Source of the DNA: Bacillus methanolicus MGA3
GTDB taxonomy: Bacteria; Bacillota; Bacilli; Bacillales; Cytobacillaceae
Direction of reading: 5' to 3'
DNA length: 64,000 nucleotides
Assembly (NCBI RefSeq): GCF_000724485.1
Contig: NZ_CP007739.1
Location: 2,154,843 to 2,218,842, forward strand
Made by a program: the position numbers and the translations under genes. Position 1 is the stretch's first letter. Every line of letters starts with the position of its first letter. Of this stretch, positions 28,952-38,636 are shown piece after piece. The notes under the pieces are model-generated. The model did no database searches. It was not told where the DNA came from and saw only the letters and a program-made list of their open reading frames with translations.

Positions 28952-29671
28952 TTATTTTTGTGCAAGAGCTCTAAGCTGTTTGACCTCATGTGGGGTTAGT
29001 TCCCTTATATCTCCAGTTTTTAAACCTTTGAGTGTTAAAAAACCGTATCTTTCGCGTTTGAGTTTTAAGACTGGATGTCCAATCGCTTCAAACATTCGGC
29101 GTACTTGTCTGTTGCGTCCTTCATGAATCGTGATTTCAATAATAGCTGTTTGTTTTCTTTTGTCAAACGATAACAGTTTAGTTTTTGCAGGGGCGGTTAC
29201 TCCATCTTCCAGCTTAATTCCTTTCTCCAAGCTTTTTAATTTTTCTTTCGATGGTATTCCCTTCGTCTTTGCGACATATACTTTTTCGATTTCATTTCGC
29301 GGGTGCATGAGAAGGTTGGCAAACTCCCCGTCATTTGTCAATAGTAAAAGTCCTGATGTATCATAATCCAGCCTGCCGACCGGATAGATCCTCTGCTTTA
29401 TATCCGGAAAAAAATCTGTCACTACTTTTCTATTTTTATCATCACTTACACTGGAAAGCACCCCTCTCGGTTTATAAAAAAGAAAATAAACCGGCTCTTC
29501 TTTCTCAATTGGAATATCATTCACTTCTACTTTATCAGACGGACTGACTTTAACCCCTAATTCTTTCACTACTTTTCCATTCACTTTCACTTTTCCTTGT
29601 AAAATCAGCTCCTCTGCCTTGCGCCTTGAAGCGACTCCAGCATGAGCAATTACTTTTTGAAGCCTTTCCAT
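28952..29671 (-). CDS. rluB: 23S rRNA pseudouridine synthase RluB
   Basis: Converts a uridine in 23S rRNA helix 80/93 to pseudouridine. The 239 residues have an N-terminal S4 RNA-binding domain (about 1-60, RLQKVIAHAGVASRRKAEELI) and the RsuA/RluB catalytic motif GRLDYDTSGLLLLTNDG with the catalytic aspartate (about 99-115). GHPVLKLKRERYG lies near the C-terminus. It occupies the conserved site between spmB and resA (ypuL). Confidence 0.94.
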   Translation of the reverse strand: MERLQKVIAHAGVASRRKAEELILQGKVKVNGKVVKELGVKVSPSDKVEVNDIPIEKEEPVYFLFYKPRGVLSSVSDDKNRKVVTDFFPDIKQRIYPVGRLDYDTSGLLLLTNDGEFANLLMHPRNEIEKVYVAKTKGIPSKEKLKSLEKGIKLEDGVTAPAKTKLLSFDKRKQTAIIEITIHEGRNRQVRRMFEAIGHPVLKLKRERYGFLTLKGLKTGDIRELTPHEVKQLRALAQK

Positions 29672-29774
29672 TTATGTCACCTCTTTAATGGTCAGCAAAA
29701 AATTCACTTTACCCTTATGAATTATGACACAAATTAGCTTGAAATCAAAGTGTCGCTATTTATTATTATGACAA

Positions 29775-29804
29775 TAAAAAAGATACCTGTTTTCAAGGCA
29801 TCTT
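29775..29804 (-). terminator. Intrinsic terminator of the dacB-spmA-spmB unit
   Basis: AAGATGCCT/AGGTATCTT stem with a seven-base loop followed by TTTTATT on the minus strand. Confidence 0.8.
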
Positions 29805-29815
29805 TTCTTGTCCTA

Positions 29816-30349
29816 TTATTTTCCAAAAATAAGCATCACAACGGCAAATGCTGCCACAAAACCGACGAGATCAGCCAACAATCCAACTTTCAAAGCATCG
29901 CCCATCTTTTTTATTCCAACTGCACCAAAATAAACAGTCAGAACATAAAAAGTCGTATCAGTACTTCCTTGAAATACAGAAGCAAGTCTGCCGATAAAAG
30001 AATCAGGCCCATATGCTGCCAATAAATCACTTGTCATTCCTAACGCTGCATTGCCTGATATAGGCCGGATAATGGCAAGAGGAACAATTTCCGGCGGAAT
30101 TCCAATCGCCTTTATTCCCGGCCTTATAAGATCCATCAGGAATTCAAGTGCTCCGGATGCCCGAAAAACCGAAATGGCAACCAGCATTCCTACCAAAAAT
30201 GGGATAATCGAAACAGCGATTTTTATCCCTTCTTTTCCGCCTTCAACAAAACTTTCGTAAGTAGGAACTTGCTTATATGTTCCATAAATTAAAATCAATC
30301 CGATAAGCACCGGAATAATCCAGAGCGAAATCGTTGATATGATTTCCAT
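29816..30349 (-). CDS. spmB: Spore maturation protein B
   Basis: Membrane protein needed for full spore core dehydration and heat resistance, acting with SpmA. The 177-residue protein is very hydrophobic and belongs to the nucleoside-transporter-like gate (Gate) family. It starts MEIISTISLWIIP like the B. subtilis protein. The ATG at 30349 is eight bases from AAAGG; an in-frame ATG three codons upstream overlaps the spmA stop. Last gene of the dacB operon. Confidence 0.94.
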   Translation of the reverse strand: MEIISTISLWIIPVLIGLILIYGTYKQVPTYESFVEGGKEGIKIAVSIIPFLVGMLVAISVFRASGALEFLMDLIRPGIKAIGIPPEIVPLAIIRPISGNAALGMTSDLLAAYGPDSFIGRLASVFQGSTDTTFYVLTVYFGAVGIKKMGDALKVGLLADLVGFVAAFAVVMLIFGK

Positions 30350-30354
30350 AAGAT

Positions 30355-30948
30355 TCATCCTTTACGGCTTCGTTTTCGTCGGTAATAAAAATAACGATCA
30401 ATCAAGACAGCTCCAACTGCAGAACAACATGTTGCAACTAATGTCGGTCCGACAATATCTGTCGGATTAGCAGAATGATAATTCATGCGGATTGCTATCA
30501 CCGTTGTCGGTATTAAAGTAATACTTGAAGTGTTAATGGCCAAAAAAGTGATCATAGACCTGCTGGCACTGTTTTTGCCTCCGTTCAATTCCTTTAATTG
30601 TTCCATCGCTTTAATTCCCAAGGGTGTTGCAGCATTTCCTAGTCCGAACATGTTTGCCATCATGTTTGACAGGATGTAGCCCATTGCAGGATGATCTGGA
30701 GGAACTTCCGGGAATAAACGTTTGACAAGAGGACGAAAAAACATGGACATTTTAACTAACAGCCCCGAATCTTGGGCGATTCTCATCATGCCAAGCCAAA
30801 ACACAAGAATGCTTATAAGACCTATGCAAAGTGTTACGGCTTCCTTGGCACCCTTAAATATTGCTTCATTTACTTCATTTATAGTTCCATTGATCATTCC
30901 AAAGACAATTCCGATTACCATCAAAAAAACCCAGATATAGTTAACCAT
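30355..30948 (-). CDS. spmA: Spore maturation protein A
   Basis: Partner of SpmB in spore dehydration. The 197 residues are mostly transmembrane, with the Gate-domain segment GLGNAATPLGIKAMEQL (about 101-117) and NTSSITLIPTTVIA. The start is placed at ATG 30948 (MVNYIWVF) by similarity to B. subtilis SpmA; GTG and TTG codons slightly upstream are alternatives. The gene overlaps the dacB 3' end by 8 bp, indicating coupling. Confidence 0.93.
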   Translation of the reverse strand: MVNYIWVFLMVIGIVFGMINGTINEVNEAIFKGAKEAVTLCIGLISILVFWLGMMRIAQDSGLLVKMSMFFRPLVKRLFPEVPPDHPAMGYILSNMMANMFGLGNAATPLGIKAMEQLKELNGGKNSASRSMITFLAINTSSITLIPTTVIAIRMNYHSANPTDIVGPTLVATCCSAVGAVLIDRYFYYRRKRSRKG

Positions 30949-32089
30949 TGCTCTTAACACCAATAACTAAAGTAAATATATTTCTAAAAAAATCAAAAAA
31001 CGATTCATCATTCGTTTCAGAATTGCGATAATAAATTGGCTGGCTTGCCAACATTTTTTCATCTAAATAAACGATCGCCTTTCCGACTATGTTAGAGACT
31101 CCGCATTCCTTTTCCCATTTTTTCTTAGGTTTGATTAATTTATATTCTACTCTTAACTTGTCTTTTTCCTGATCTGTTAATGGAAACAAGAACGGATGAT
31201 TAAGATATAAATGATTCTTATAAAATGAATTTTTCACGGCTTTTACCATACCTTTCGGTAAAATCTCGGCCATTTTATAATTGTTAAACGCCATTTCATA
31301 CATATGGATATGGTCATTCCAATCATCTGGCCCATTTAAAGTAACAGCAATTAAATTCATTCCGTCCTTCTCGGCAGTTGAAACAAGTGTTCTCTTAGCT
31401 CTTTTCGTATAACCTGTTTTCCCCCCTGTACAATACTCATACATCTCTGTGAGCAGCCTATTTTTATTTCGCCAAATCCGATCCCAGCTTTCATCCGGGT
31501 TTGGAGCCCGGTAAACCTTAGTCCCAGATATTTCTCGATATTTTTTATTCATCATCGCATACCTTGTTAATAATGCCATATCATATGCAGTCGAATAATG
31601 ATCCTCATGATCATCAAGTCCGTGTGGATTAGCGAAATGAGTATTTGACATGCCAATTTCTTCCGCTTTTTTGTTCATTAAATAAACAAACCCTTCAATA
31701 CTTCCTCCTACATGTTCCGCTATCGCAACTGCTGCATCATTACCGGATCTGAGCATTAACCCGTACACTAAATCTTCCAATTTAATCTTCTCACCCGGTT
31801 TTAAAAAAACCGAAGATCCTTCTGCTCTTGATGCCCGCTCTGAAACTTTAACGGTTTCATTCAGCTTTCCTGACTCGATTGCAAGGATAGCAGTCATGAT
31901 TTTTGTAATACTTGCAATTCTCCTTTTCGTAAAAGCATCTTTCTCATATAAAATCCTTCCAGAGTTCTGTTCAATTAAAATCGCGGAGGAAGCACTAACA
32001 GAAACAGAAGCTTCAATTTTCTGCGGGATATTTAACCATATCATAGAAATAATGAGTAAACAGATTGCTCGTTTCCACTTCCCAATCAT
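30941..32089 (-). CDS. dacB: Sporulation D-alanyl-D-alanine carboxypeptidase DacB (PBP5*)
   Basis: Trims pentapeptides in the spore cortex and so sets cortex cross-linking. The 382 residues start with a signal peptide (about 1-27). They contain the penicillin-binding active-site triad: SITK (SxxK, about 60-63), SGN (about 115-117) and KTG (about 219-221). A C-terminal domain follows. The length equals the B. subtilis protein, and the dacB-spmA-spmB order is the known sigma-E operon. No clear sigma-E promoter was picked upstream. Confidence 0.95.
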   Translation of the reverse strand: MIGKWKRAICLLIISMIWLNIPQKIEASVSVSASSAILIEQNSGRILYEKDAFTKRRIASITKIMTAILAIESGKLNETVKVSERASRAEGSSVFLKPGEKIKLEDLVYGLMLRSGNDAAVAIAEHVGGSIEGFVYLMNKKAEEIGMSNTHFANPHGLDDHEDHYSTAYDMALLTRYAMMNKKYREISGTKVYRAPNPDESWDRIWRNKNRLLTEMYEYCTGGKTGYTKRAKRTLVSTAEKDGMNLIAVTLNGPDDWNDHIHMYEMAFNNYKMAEILPKGMVKAVKNSFYKNHLYLNHPFLFPLTDQEKDKLRVEYKLIKPKKKWEKECGVSNIVGKAIVYLDEKMLASQPIYYRNSETNDESFFDFFRNIFTLVIGVKSNG

Positions 32090-32342
32090 TCCAGAAACCT
32101 CGTCTCTTTAAAATTGTTTGTACAAGTCTATGCCCTCTCCAACGAGGACATGCATAAAAAACGTGCATGAGTTTTAAATTCCTAACCAAAACATGAAAAT
32201 AGGCTTCATTTTAAAACATAATTAACATAATAAGGCGGTGTGAGCGGAGCCAAGCACAAAATATTTACAAAGCTAAAATATGTATCTTGCTTAAAATAGG
32301 TTGCCTTTCTATTTCTGTCAGCACAGCTCCGCCCCTTTTCCA
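32090..32342. other. Gap between sodF and dacB
   Basis: Most of a 304-bp non-coding gap. It should hold the dacB promoter, which I could not place. It contains a G+C-rich inverted repeat GCGGAGC (32242-32248) / GCTCCGC (near 32326) about 75 bp apart in otherwise A+T-rich sequence. No open frame with a binding site was seen. Confidence 0.4.
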
Positions 32343-32371
32343 CAAAAAAAGAAAACCGCTGATCGGTTTTC
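32343..32371 (-). terminator. Intrinsic terminator after the superoxide dismutase gene
   Basis: GAAAACCG/CGGTTTTC stem on the minus strand followed by TTTTTTT. Confidence 0.85.
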
Positions 32372-32393
32372 CTGCATTACTTCGTTTATTTTT

Positions 32394-33284
32394 TTAAAAC
32401 GGTCTCCATTTTAGTTTTTCAGCTTTATCAAACCGTTCTTCAACGTCGCGCCAGTTTACAATTTTCCACCAATTCTTAACATACTCAGCACGCCGGTTCT
32501 TATATTGCAAATAATAGGCATGCTCCCAAACATCAAGGACAAGGAGAGGAATGGTATCCCACTGAGTCAATATCATGTGCAGCTCGGATTGTAGAATTTC
32601 CAAATGCCGTGACCTTGGAGACCAAACAAGAAGTGCCCAGCCAACACCTTCTACTTGTTTGGCAGCTTCAGAAAATTGCTTTTTAAAAGTTTCATAGCTT
32701 CCAAAATATTTTTCAATTTCTGTCAGAAGTTTCCCTTTTGGCCTTCCTCCCCCATTCGGGCTCATGTTATTCCAAAAAATCGTATGCAAATAATGGCCTG
32801 ATCCATGAAATGCAAGTTCCCTTGACCAGTGTTTTACAAACGATAAATCCCCTGATTCTCTTGCTTTTTCCAAAGCTGTTTCAGCTTTGTTCAATCCTTC
32901 AACATAAGAACGGTGGTGCTGATCATGATGAAGTCTCATTATCTCTTCCGAGATGTAGGGCTCTAAAGCGTTATATTGGTAAGGCAATGGAGGCAATTGA
33001 TGTTTTCCGGTTGCTACTGATGGTTCACTTATCCAAATAGACCCTACCTGCTGTCTTTCGGCAAAATATCGTTCCATTTCACCGTGCAGTTCTTCAACTT
33101 GTAACTGAAGACGGGCAAATTCTTCTGGTGAAAGTGGGTGATGAATCCCCTCGATAATTTCTGTGAACGTATCAAGCCTCGACCAGATTTCTTCATCTTT
33201 ATCGACTTGTTCGGTTTCCAAAAATTCTCTCAGCTGATTATTCCACGTATATACGTTTTTCACATAATCTTTAAATCCACTCAT
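32394..33284 (-). CDS. sodF: Fe/Mn superoxide dismutase with N-terminal extension (SodF-like)
   Basis: Superoxide dismutase of 296 residues, about 90 longer at the N-terminus than ordinary SodA. The extra part (about 1-90) is helical and highly charged. The catalytic part begins near KHQLPPLPYQYNALEPYIS. It carries the metal ligands in LHHDQHHRSYV, HGSGHYLHTIFWNNM and DVWEHAYYLQYKNRR. This layout resembles B. subtilis SodF and the second SOD of B. cereus. The function of the extension is unknown. It is monocistronic, with a clear binding site and terminator. Confidence 0.9.
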   Translation of the reverse strand: MSGFKDYVKNVYTWNNQLREFLETEQVDKDEEIWSRLDTFTEIIEGIHHPLSPEEFARLQLQVEELHGEMERYFAERQQVGSIWISEPSVATGKHQLPPLPYQYNALEPYISEEIMRLHHDQHHRSYVEGLNKAETALEKARESGDLSFVKHWSRELAFHGSGHYLHTIFWNNMSPNGGGRPKGKLLTEIEKYFGSYETFKKQFSEAAKQVEGVGWALLVWSPRSRHLEILQSELHMILTQWDTIPLLVLDVWEHAYYLQYKNRRAEYVKNWWKIVNWRDVEERFDKAEKLKWRPF

Positions 33285-33368
33285 CTAAGTCCCCGCTTTC
33301 CTGGTCATTTCCTTTTTCATCGTATGAAGCGGGTTTTAAAATCATTCTTTATTCTTTTTTAAGGTCAT

Positions 33369-33400
33369 AAAAAAAAGCGGTATTAAGATTGATTACCGCT
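33369..33400 (-). terminator. Intrinsic terminator after ypuI
   Basis: Perfect AGCGGTA/TACCGCT stem on the minus strand followed by seven or more T. Confidence 0.85.
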
Positions 33401-33414
33401 CTTTGCCAAGTATT

Positions 33415-33903
33415 TTATTTCGACTGAATCATTTTTGTCCGATAATCAGTCTCATAATATTCTAGTTCTTCCCGAATTCGCTGAAAATCCCCTTCAAGAC
33501 TTTTAAGAACAGCACTTATGCTGTCAGGAACCTCACTCCGCATTTTAATAGAATTTTTACCCGTATAAGCAGATCGGCTGTCCTCATACCAGACGTCGTT
33601 TTTAGGTGAGAAAAATTCTTCAATACATTGATGATAAATCCGATAAAGAATTTTTTCAGCAGCCCCTTTAGAGAAAGGTTCGCTATTCATAATCACTTTG
33701 CATGCATCCAACCCTTCTTCACAATGCACGAGCAGTTTACGAATGTGGGAAAGGATGACTTTATAATATTCTTTATCACCCGGCAACTCTTTTTCTAATC
33801 CTGACAGGGTTGTTTCATTAAGAAACTGTTCCAATTCTGACACCGTTTTTTCCAAAAAATTTTTTACTTCTTCAACCTGATTTTTCACAATCGTATTCCC
33901 CAT
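33415..33903 (-). CDS. ypuI: YpuI-like protein (DUF3907 type)
   Basis: Unknown-function soluble protein of 162 residues, predicted all-helical and acidic, without signal peptide or membrane segment. It has the same genomic place as B. subtilis ypuI, between scpB and dacB. The ATG at 33903 has GGGGGTGG upstream; the longer frame to 33957 has none. It is monocistronic with its own terminator. No catalytic motif is visible. Confidence 0.75.
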   Translation of the reverse strand: MGNTIVKNQVEEVKNFLEKTVSELEQFLNETTLSGLEKELPGDKEYYKVILSHIRKLLVHCEEGLDACKVIMNSEPFSKGAAEKILYRIYHQCIEEFFSPKNDVWYEDSRSAYTGKNSIKMRSEVPDSISAVLKSLEGDFQRIREELEYYETDYRTKMIQSK

Positions 33904-34106
33904 CTTTCCACCCCCGAAAATTATGAAAAAAATTATTGCATCTGAACTAAAGTTCAAACGAAGAATGCAGCTTGTAACCCCGTTAATTTTCTATTGCTTT
34001 GAAAACATCGGGGAGTTATGCGAAGTTTTCATTTAGAAAGGATGAAGCATCCTCAAAAAAGTTAAATTTATTCTATCATAAAATGGCTGCAAATGTGTCA
34101 GAAAAG

Positions 34107-34691
34107 TCAGGAATCAATTTCTTGAAACTTTTCAAAAAACAAATCTGCTTCTTCTTGAACAAAATCTTCCTCCTCATTTTCGGAAAGAGGGGGCAGCTCC
34201 TCAATGCTTTTTAATCCGAAATAATCAAGAAATTCCTTTGTTGTGCCATAAAGAATGGCCCTTCCTGTCCCTTCAGCTCTACCAACTTCTTTGATCAGTG
34301 CCTTGGCAGTTAAAGTCTGAATTGGGCGCTCTGTTTTTACCCCTCGAATTTCTTCAATTTCTGCTCTGGTGATTGGCTGTTTATAAGCAATAATCGCCAG
34401 AGTTTCTAATGCTGCTTGAGAGAGATGGGACGTACCTTTCGACTCCGCAAGTTTTCTTAAATATACCGCATTTTCTTTTTTTGTTACTAGCTGATAAGTC
34501 CCTGCTAGCTGGACAAGCATAATTCCTCTTGAGTTATTTTCCTCATATTCTTTCTTCACTTCATCAAGAATTTCTTGAGCTTTTTGTTCCTCTACTTCAA
34601 GAGCATCTGCAATTTGCTTTAAGGAAAGCCCTTCATCCCCTGCGGCAAATAAAAGGCTTTCAACAATTCCTTTCCAATTAATGCTTTTCAA
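34107..34691 (-). CDS. scpB: Chromosome segregation and condensation protein ScpB
   Basis: Kleisin-interacting subunit of the SMC-ScpAB condensin. The 194 residues form two winged-helix units (about 5-85 and 90-165), with the conserved [20 protein letters not shown] segment in the second, and an acidic tail. The start is TTG with AAGGAG nine bases upstream and overlaps scpA by 14 bp, so translation is coupled. The family is unmistakable. Confidence 0.95.
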   Translation of the reverse strand: MKSINWKGIVESLLFAAGDEGLSLKQIADALEVEEQKAQEILDEVKKEYEENNSRGIMLVQLAGTYQLVTKKENAVYLRKLAESKGTSHLSQAALETLAIIAYKQPITRAEIEEIRGVKTERPIQTLTAKALIKEVGRAEGTGRAILYGTTKEFLDYFGLKSIEELPPLSENEEEDFVQEEADLFFEKFQEIDS

Positions 34692-35445
34692 CCGTTTCTA
34701 CTCCTTCCATTGAAAAAACAAAAATCTCGGCAAAATTATGCTCCTGTTCCACATTTATTTCATTCCGTTTTATTAATTCAAGAATAGCCAAAAACGTAAC
34801 AACGATTTGTTCCTTTTCCGGAACAGGAAACAGGTCAAAGAAACTTTTTCGCCCTTTGAAGTGATGTAATTCCTCCATGATTTCAGCCATCCTTTTTTCA
34901 ATGGAAATTTCCTGTCTGGAAATTTTCGTAGCCAGCGGTTTTTGGAGTTTTTTTCTTCTCAAAAGTTTTTGAATGGCACTAATCATATCGTAAATTGTGA
35001 CATTAAGATTCAGTTTTTCACTATTCTCTTCTTTTGCATACTTTGATAAATCGCTTGGTGCTTTTGTGAACATTAGTCCTCGCTCTGTCTCAAGTTCCTT
35101 TAACTCTTTTGCAGCCTCTTTATATTTCTTATATTCGATCAGCTTCTCCACAAGTTCATCTCTTGGATCTTCCTCCATGTCCATTTCAAAATTGTCACCA
35201 AACGGTTCCTCTTCATGTTTTGGGAGAAGCATTTTACTTTTGATCGCGAGAAGTGTAGCAGCCATAACTAAATACTCACTGGCAATATCAAGCTCGAGTT
35301 CCTTCATCGTATGTATATACATGAGATATTGCTCTGTAATATCCGCTACTGGAATATCATAAATATCAATTTCAAGCCGATTAATGAGATGAAGGAGTAA
35401 ATCAAGCGGTCCTTCAAAAGCATCAATCTTAACTTTATATTCCAT
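34678..35445 (-). CDS. scpA: Chromosome segregation and condensation protein ScpA
   Basis: Kleisin subunit that bridges SMC heads and binds ScpB. The 255 residues begin with the conserved [12 protein letters not shown] segment (about 9-20). The middle is charged, and a C-terminal winged helix (about 180-255) contains [17 protein letters not shown] with GGTGGG upstream. First gene of the scpA-scpB pair. smc itself is elsewhere. Confidence 0.96.
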   Translation of the reverse strand: MEYKVKIDAFEGPLDLLLHLINRLEIDIYDIPVADITEQYLMYIHTMKELELDIASEYLVMAATLLAIKSKMLLPKHEEEPFGDNFEMDMEEDPRDELVEKLIEYKKYKEAAKELKELETERGLMFTKAPSDLSKYAKEENSEKLNLNVTIYDMISAIQKLLRRKKLQKPLATKISRQEISIEKRMAEIMEELHHFKGRKSFFDLFPVPEKEQIVVTFLAILELIKRNEINVEQEHNFAEIFVFSMEGVETVEKH

Positions 35446-35647
35446 AAATTACCCACCAAAATCGTAATTCGCAGCAATCAGCTGCTGCTAATATTAGTAT
35501 AGAGGATTGACAAATGTTATCCAATAGAAATTTGCTCCTATTGATTCGGTCTCTCATGTTTTTTTCATTCATCCGCCCATACAAATGATACGTGATGAAC
35601 ATATGATGTCACTGAATAAAGAAATTGACCCAACAGGAGGTATATTT

Positions 35648-35743
35648 ATGTCTGATGGAAAAGGCTACGGATATGGAACTGGTTTTGCGTTAATCGTTGT
35701 TTTGTTTATTCTTCTAATTATTGTCGGTGCATCTTGGTTTTAA
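35648..35743 (+). CDS. YjcZ-type sporulation micropeptide
   Basis: A 31-residue protein with a Gly/Tyr-rich head (KGYGYGTG) and a single hydrophobic helix (FALIVVLFILLIIVGASWF). It matches the widespread YjcZ family of tiny Bacillus sporulation membrane proteins, which usually end LLIIVGAS. AGGAGG precedes the ATG by seven bases and a strong terminator follows within 25 bp, so it is an independent unit. Its role is not established. No convincing late-sporulation promoter was picked upstream. Confidence 0.85.
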   Translation: MSDGKGYGYGTGFALIVVLFILLIIVGASWF

Positions 35744-35766
35744 ATAGAAATGCGGAAGCGCATAAA

Positions 35767-35797
35767 AATGCCCGGTCAATTCCGGGCATTTTCTTTT
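35767..35797 (+). terminator. Intrinsic terminator of the YjcZ-type gene
   Basis: Nine-pair AATGCCCGG/CCGGGCATT stem with a six-base loop followed by TTCTTTTT. Confidence 0.9.
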
Positions 35798-35853
35798 TAT
35801 TCCCGAATTGGAATGTGTTAAACTTATAAGTACATTTGCCGGGGAGTGAACAT

Positions 35854-36363
35854 ATGTATTCAAACGAGTATATTCAATTTCTTACTCATTTTCATGGAGA
35901 CCGTGATTATTTTGAGTGCCATGAAATTTTAGAAGAATATTGGAAGAAGGTTGCAAAAGGGGACAAAAGCTCCGTTTGGGTTGGATTGATATTGATGGCA
36001 GTAGCCAATTATCATCATAGACGCAATAACTTCAGCGGAGCACACCGGACACTTGAAAAATCCTTGAAAATCCTTGAAATAAGGAAAAATGAATTGGCTC
36101 AGCTTGGCCTTGATTCATTCAAACTTATAAAAATTCTTTCAGAACATTTAGAACTCATAACATCCAATAAACCATACAAAAGCTATAATCTTCCTATTAC
36201 CGATGAATTATTACAAGCGGTCTGCGAAAAAGAATGCAAAAGAAAAGGGTTTATCTGGTGCAATAAAAGTGATTTAACAAATGAATTTCTTATCAATAAA
36301 CATCGATTTAGAGACAGGAGCTCGGTCATAAAAGAACGGGAAATTGCAATGATCAATCGAAAG

Positions 36364-36381
<18 letters not shown>
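35854..36381 (+). CDS. ypuF: DUF309-family protein YpuF
   Basis: Unknown-function soluble protein of 175 residues. The N-terminal half (about 10-100) is the helical DUF309 domain with the conserved DYFECHEILEEYWK segment and the later HHRRNNFSGAHRTLEK helix. The ATG at 35854 has GGGGAG upstream; a TTG further up is not needed. It has the position of B. subtilis ypuF next to scpA. It is convergent with ribT; the stop codons are 3 bp apart within a shared hairpin. Confidence 0.82.
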
Positions 36382-36756
<375 letters not shown>

Positions 36757-36904
36757 TCATTAATGAATTCGAACTTTTTTGTTCACCAATTTATGAACTT
36801 TGACATTTAGTATATGTTGAAATGTGTTATGGCGTGTCTAGTAATTGACCTTATCATATAAAAATGATGGCAATTCTTCAATTTCTTGTCAAGGTCATTT
36901 TATA

Positions 36905-37000
36905 TCATTGTATAGGCGCAATAAAGAACCAATAGAAACATCCCCATAGCAACGACATGACAAGAATAAAAGAAAACACCAACCAATTTTCTTTTTTCAT
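36905..37000 (-). CDS. Possible 31-residue membrane micropeptide
   Basis: A short frame encoding a positively charged start (MKKEN) and one hydrophobic helix rich in Trp and Phe (about 6-28), ending shortly after. It fills part of the gap between lysA and ribT. GGGAGG is present upstream but 13 bases from the ATG, farther than optimal, so expression is uncertain. I do not recognise a family. Confidence 0.35.
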   Translation of the reverse strand: MKKENWLVFSFILVMSLLWGCFYWFFIAPIQ

Positions 37001-37113
37001 AAATGAATCAGATCCTCCCAGCCTATAATATAAACAATAAGCTGTTCCTAATTCTACACTAAAATGCATTTTTAATCCATCTTCTAGTAACTAAGCTGCC
37101 GAGAACCGGCAGC

Positions 37114-38433
37114 TTAGTATCTTACTCTTTCTTTTAAAGGCAGATCATTGCGGACGAGGTCCTCATATGTTTCCCGTTTCACTACAAGCATTGATTCCCC
37201 ATTCTCAACAAATACCACGGCCGGCCTTGGAATCCGGTTATAATTATTTGCCATTGAATAACCATATGCTCCGGTACAAAAGACAGCAAGTATATCATCA
37301 CTGTCCGCTTTAGGAAGAGGCAAATCCCATATAAGCATATCTCCTGATTCACAGCACTTGCCTGCAATTGAAACTGTTTCATCCGCTTTCGCAAGTGGTT
37401 TATTTGCCAATACAGCTTCATACTTAGCATTGTACAAAGCGGGGCGGATATTGTCACTCATACCTCCGTCTACAGCCACATAATGCCTCACGTTTGGGAC
37501 ATCTTTCCTAGAACCGATCTGATATAATGTTGTTCCAGCATCACCAACAAGAGAACGCCCAGGTTCAATCCAAATTTCAGGCATTTTCATGGAATAAGCG
37601 GATACTTGTTTTTTCACTTCGTTAATAATTTCTTTCACATATTGAGATGCTGGAATAGGATCATCTTCCTCTGTATAACGAATTCCGAATCCGCCTCCAA
37701 GATTTAATACTTTTGGCTCGTATGACAGCCTATCTTTCCATTCCTTTAATTTTTCAAAGATTTTTCTTGCTGCTAGAACAAATCCGGTAGTATCAAAAAT
37801 TTGTGAACCAATATGGCAGTGAACCCCGAGAACTTCAACAAAGTTTGAATTTAACGCAATTTGAAGTGCTTTTTCAGCCTGGCCGTTTTGAAGGTCAAAC
37901 CCAAACTTAGAGTCTTCCTGCCCCGTTAAAATATAGTCATGCGTATGAGCCTCAATTCCTGGAGTTACTCTCAAAAGAATATTTGTTTTTACATTCTTTT
38001 CGGAACATATGGAATCAATAAGATCAAGTTCATGAAAATTATCTACAACAATGCAGCCTATTTGGTGCTCCAATGCCATTTCCAGTTCGGCTCTGCTTTT
38101 ATTATTACCATGAAAATGGATTTTATGAACAGGGAAACCTGCGACCAAAGCTGTATAAAGCTCTCCGCCTGATACAACATCCAGTGACAAGCCTTCCTCT
38201 TCTGCAAGCTGAATCATTGCTACTGTAGAAAATGCTTTGCTTGCATATGCAACTTGAGCTTTAATACCAAGCTCATCAAACGTATTTTTAAACCCTCTAG
38301 CCCGCTCGCGAATTAAAGCAACGTCGTATACATATAGAGGCGTGCCATACTTTTGTGCAAGTTCGATCGTATCCACTCCGCCGATTTCTAAATGTCCCTT
38401 TTCATTTACCTTTGTTGTGCCATGAAAATACAT
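37114..38433 (-). CDS. lysA: Diaminopimelate decarboxylase
   Basis: PLP enzyme that decarboxylates meso-diaminopimelate to lysine, the last step of lysine synthesis. The 439 residues show the PLP lysine in AYASKAFS (Lys66), HFHGNNK, the phosphate-binding GGGFGIRY, EPGRSLVGDAG and the catalytic CESGD cysteine. The start is set at ATG 38433 (MYFHGTT) by similarity to B. subtilis LysA; upstream in-frame ATGs at 38445 and 38457 are less likely. It is downstream of spoVAF, as in B. subtilis. Confidence 0.96.
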   Translation of the reverse strand: MYFHGTTKVNEKGHLEIGGVDTIELAQKYGTPLYVYDVALIRERARGFKNTFDELGIKAQVAYASKAFSTVAMIQLAEEEGLSLDVVSGGELYTALVAGFPVHKIHFHGNNKSRAELEMALEHQIGCIVVDNFHELDLIDSICSEKNVKTNILLRVTPGIEAHTHDYILTGQEDSKFGFDLQNGQAEKALQIALNSNFVEVLGVHCHIGSQIFDTTGFVLAARKIFEKLKEWKDRLSYEPKVLNLGGGFGIRYTEEDDPIPASQYVKEIINEVKKQVSAYSMKMPEIWIEPGRSLVGDAGTTLYQIGSRKDVPNVRHYVAVDGGMSDNIRPALYNAKYEAVLANKPLAKADETVSIAGKCCESGDMLIWDLPLPKADSDDILAVFCTGAYGYSMANNYNRIPRPAVVFVENGESMLVVKRETYEDLVRNDLPLKERVRY

Positions 38434-38636
38434 TTCTGTTCCCATTCCCCTTATCACTCAATATGTCGATCCCGAATATTTATTAAAAATGAATTATTTT
38501 GAATATAAACAAATGAATAGAATCTTTCAAGTAGGTATTGATTTCTGCCCTTTAATGGATTCTTTAATAAAAACAAACTTACCATAAGATTTGAAAATTC
38601 GCAATTGATTCAAGTTGCATAATGCTTCTGCTTTTC

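Noticed and set aside
35560..35640. Sigma-E or sigma-K promoter of the YjcZ-type gene
   Set aside because: A CATACAAAT stretch resembles a sigma-E -10, but no matching -35 is present, so it was not listed as a feature.
36857..36898. TTGACCTT/AAGGTCA repeat after the putative lysA-ribT micropeptide
   Set aside because: The arms are short with a 27-base loop and no clear T-run, so a terminator could not be claimed.
37114..38636. Lysine riboswitch before lysA
   Set aside because: The roughly 200-bp upstream gap has none of the conserved L-box blocks that I can recognise.
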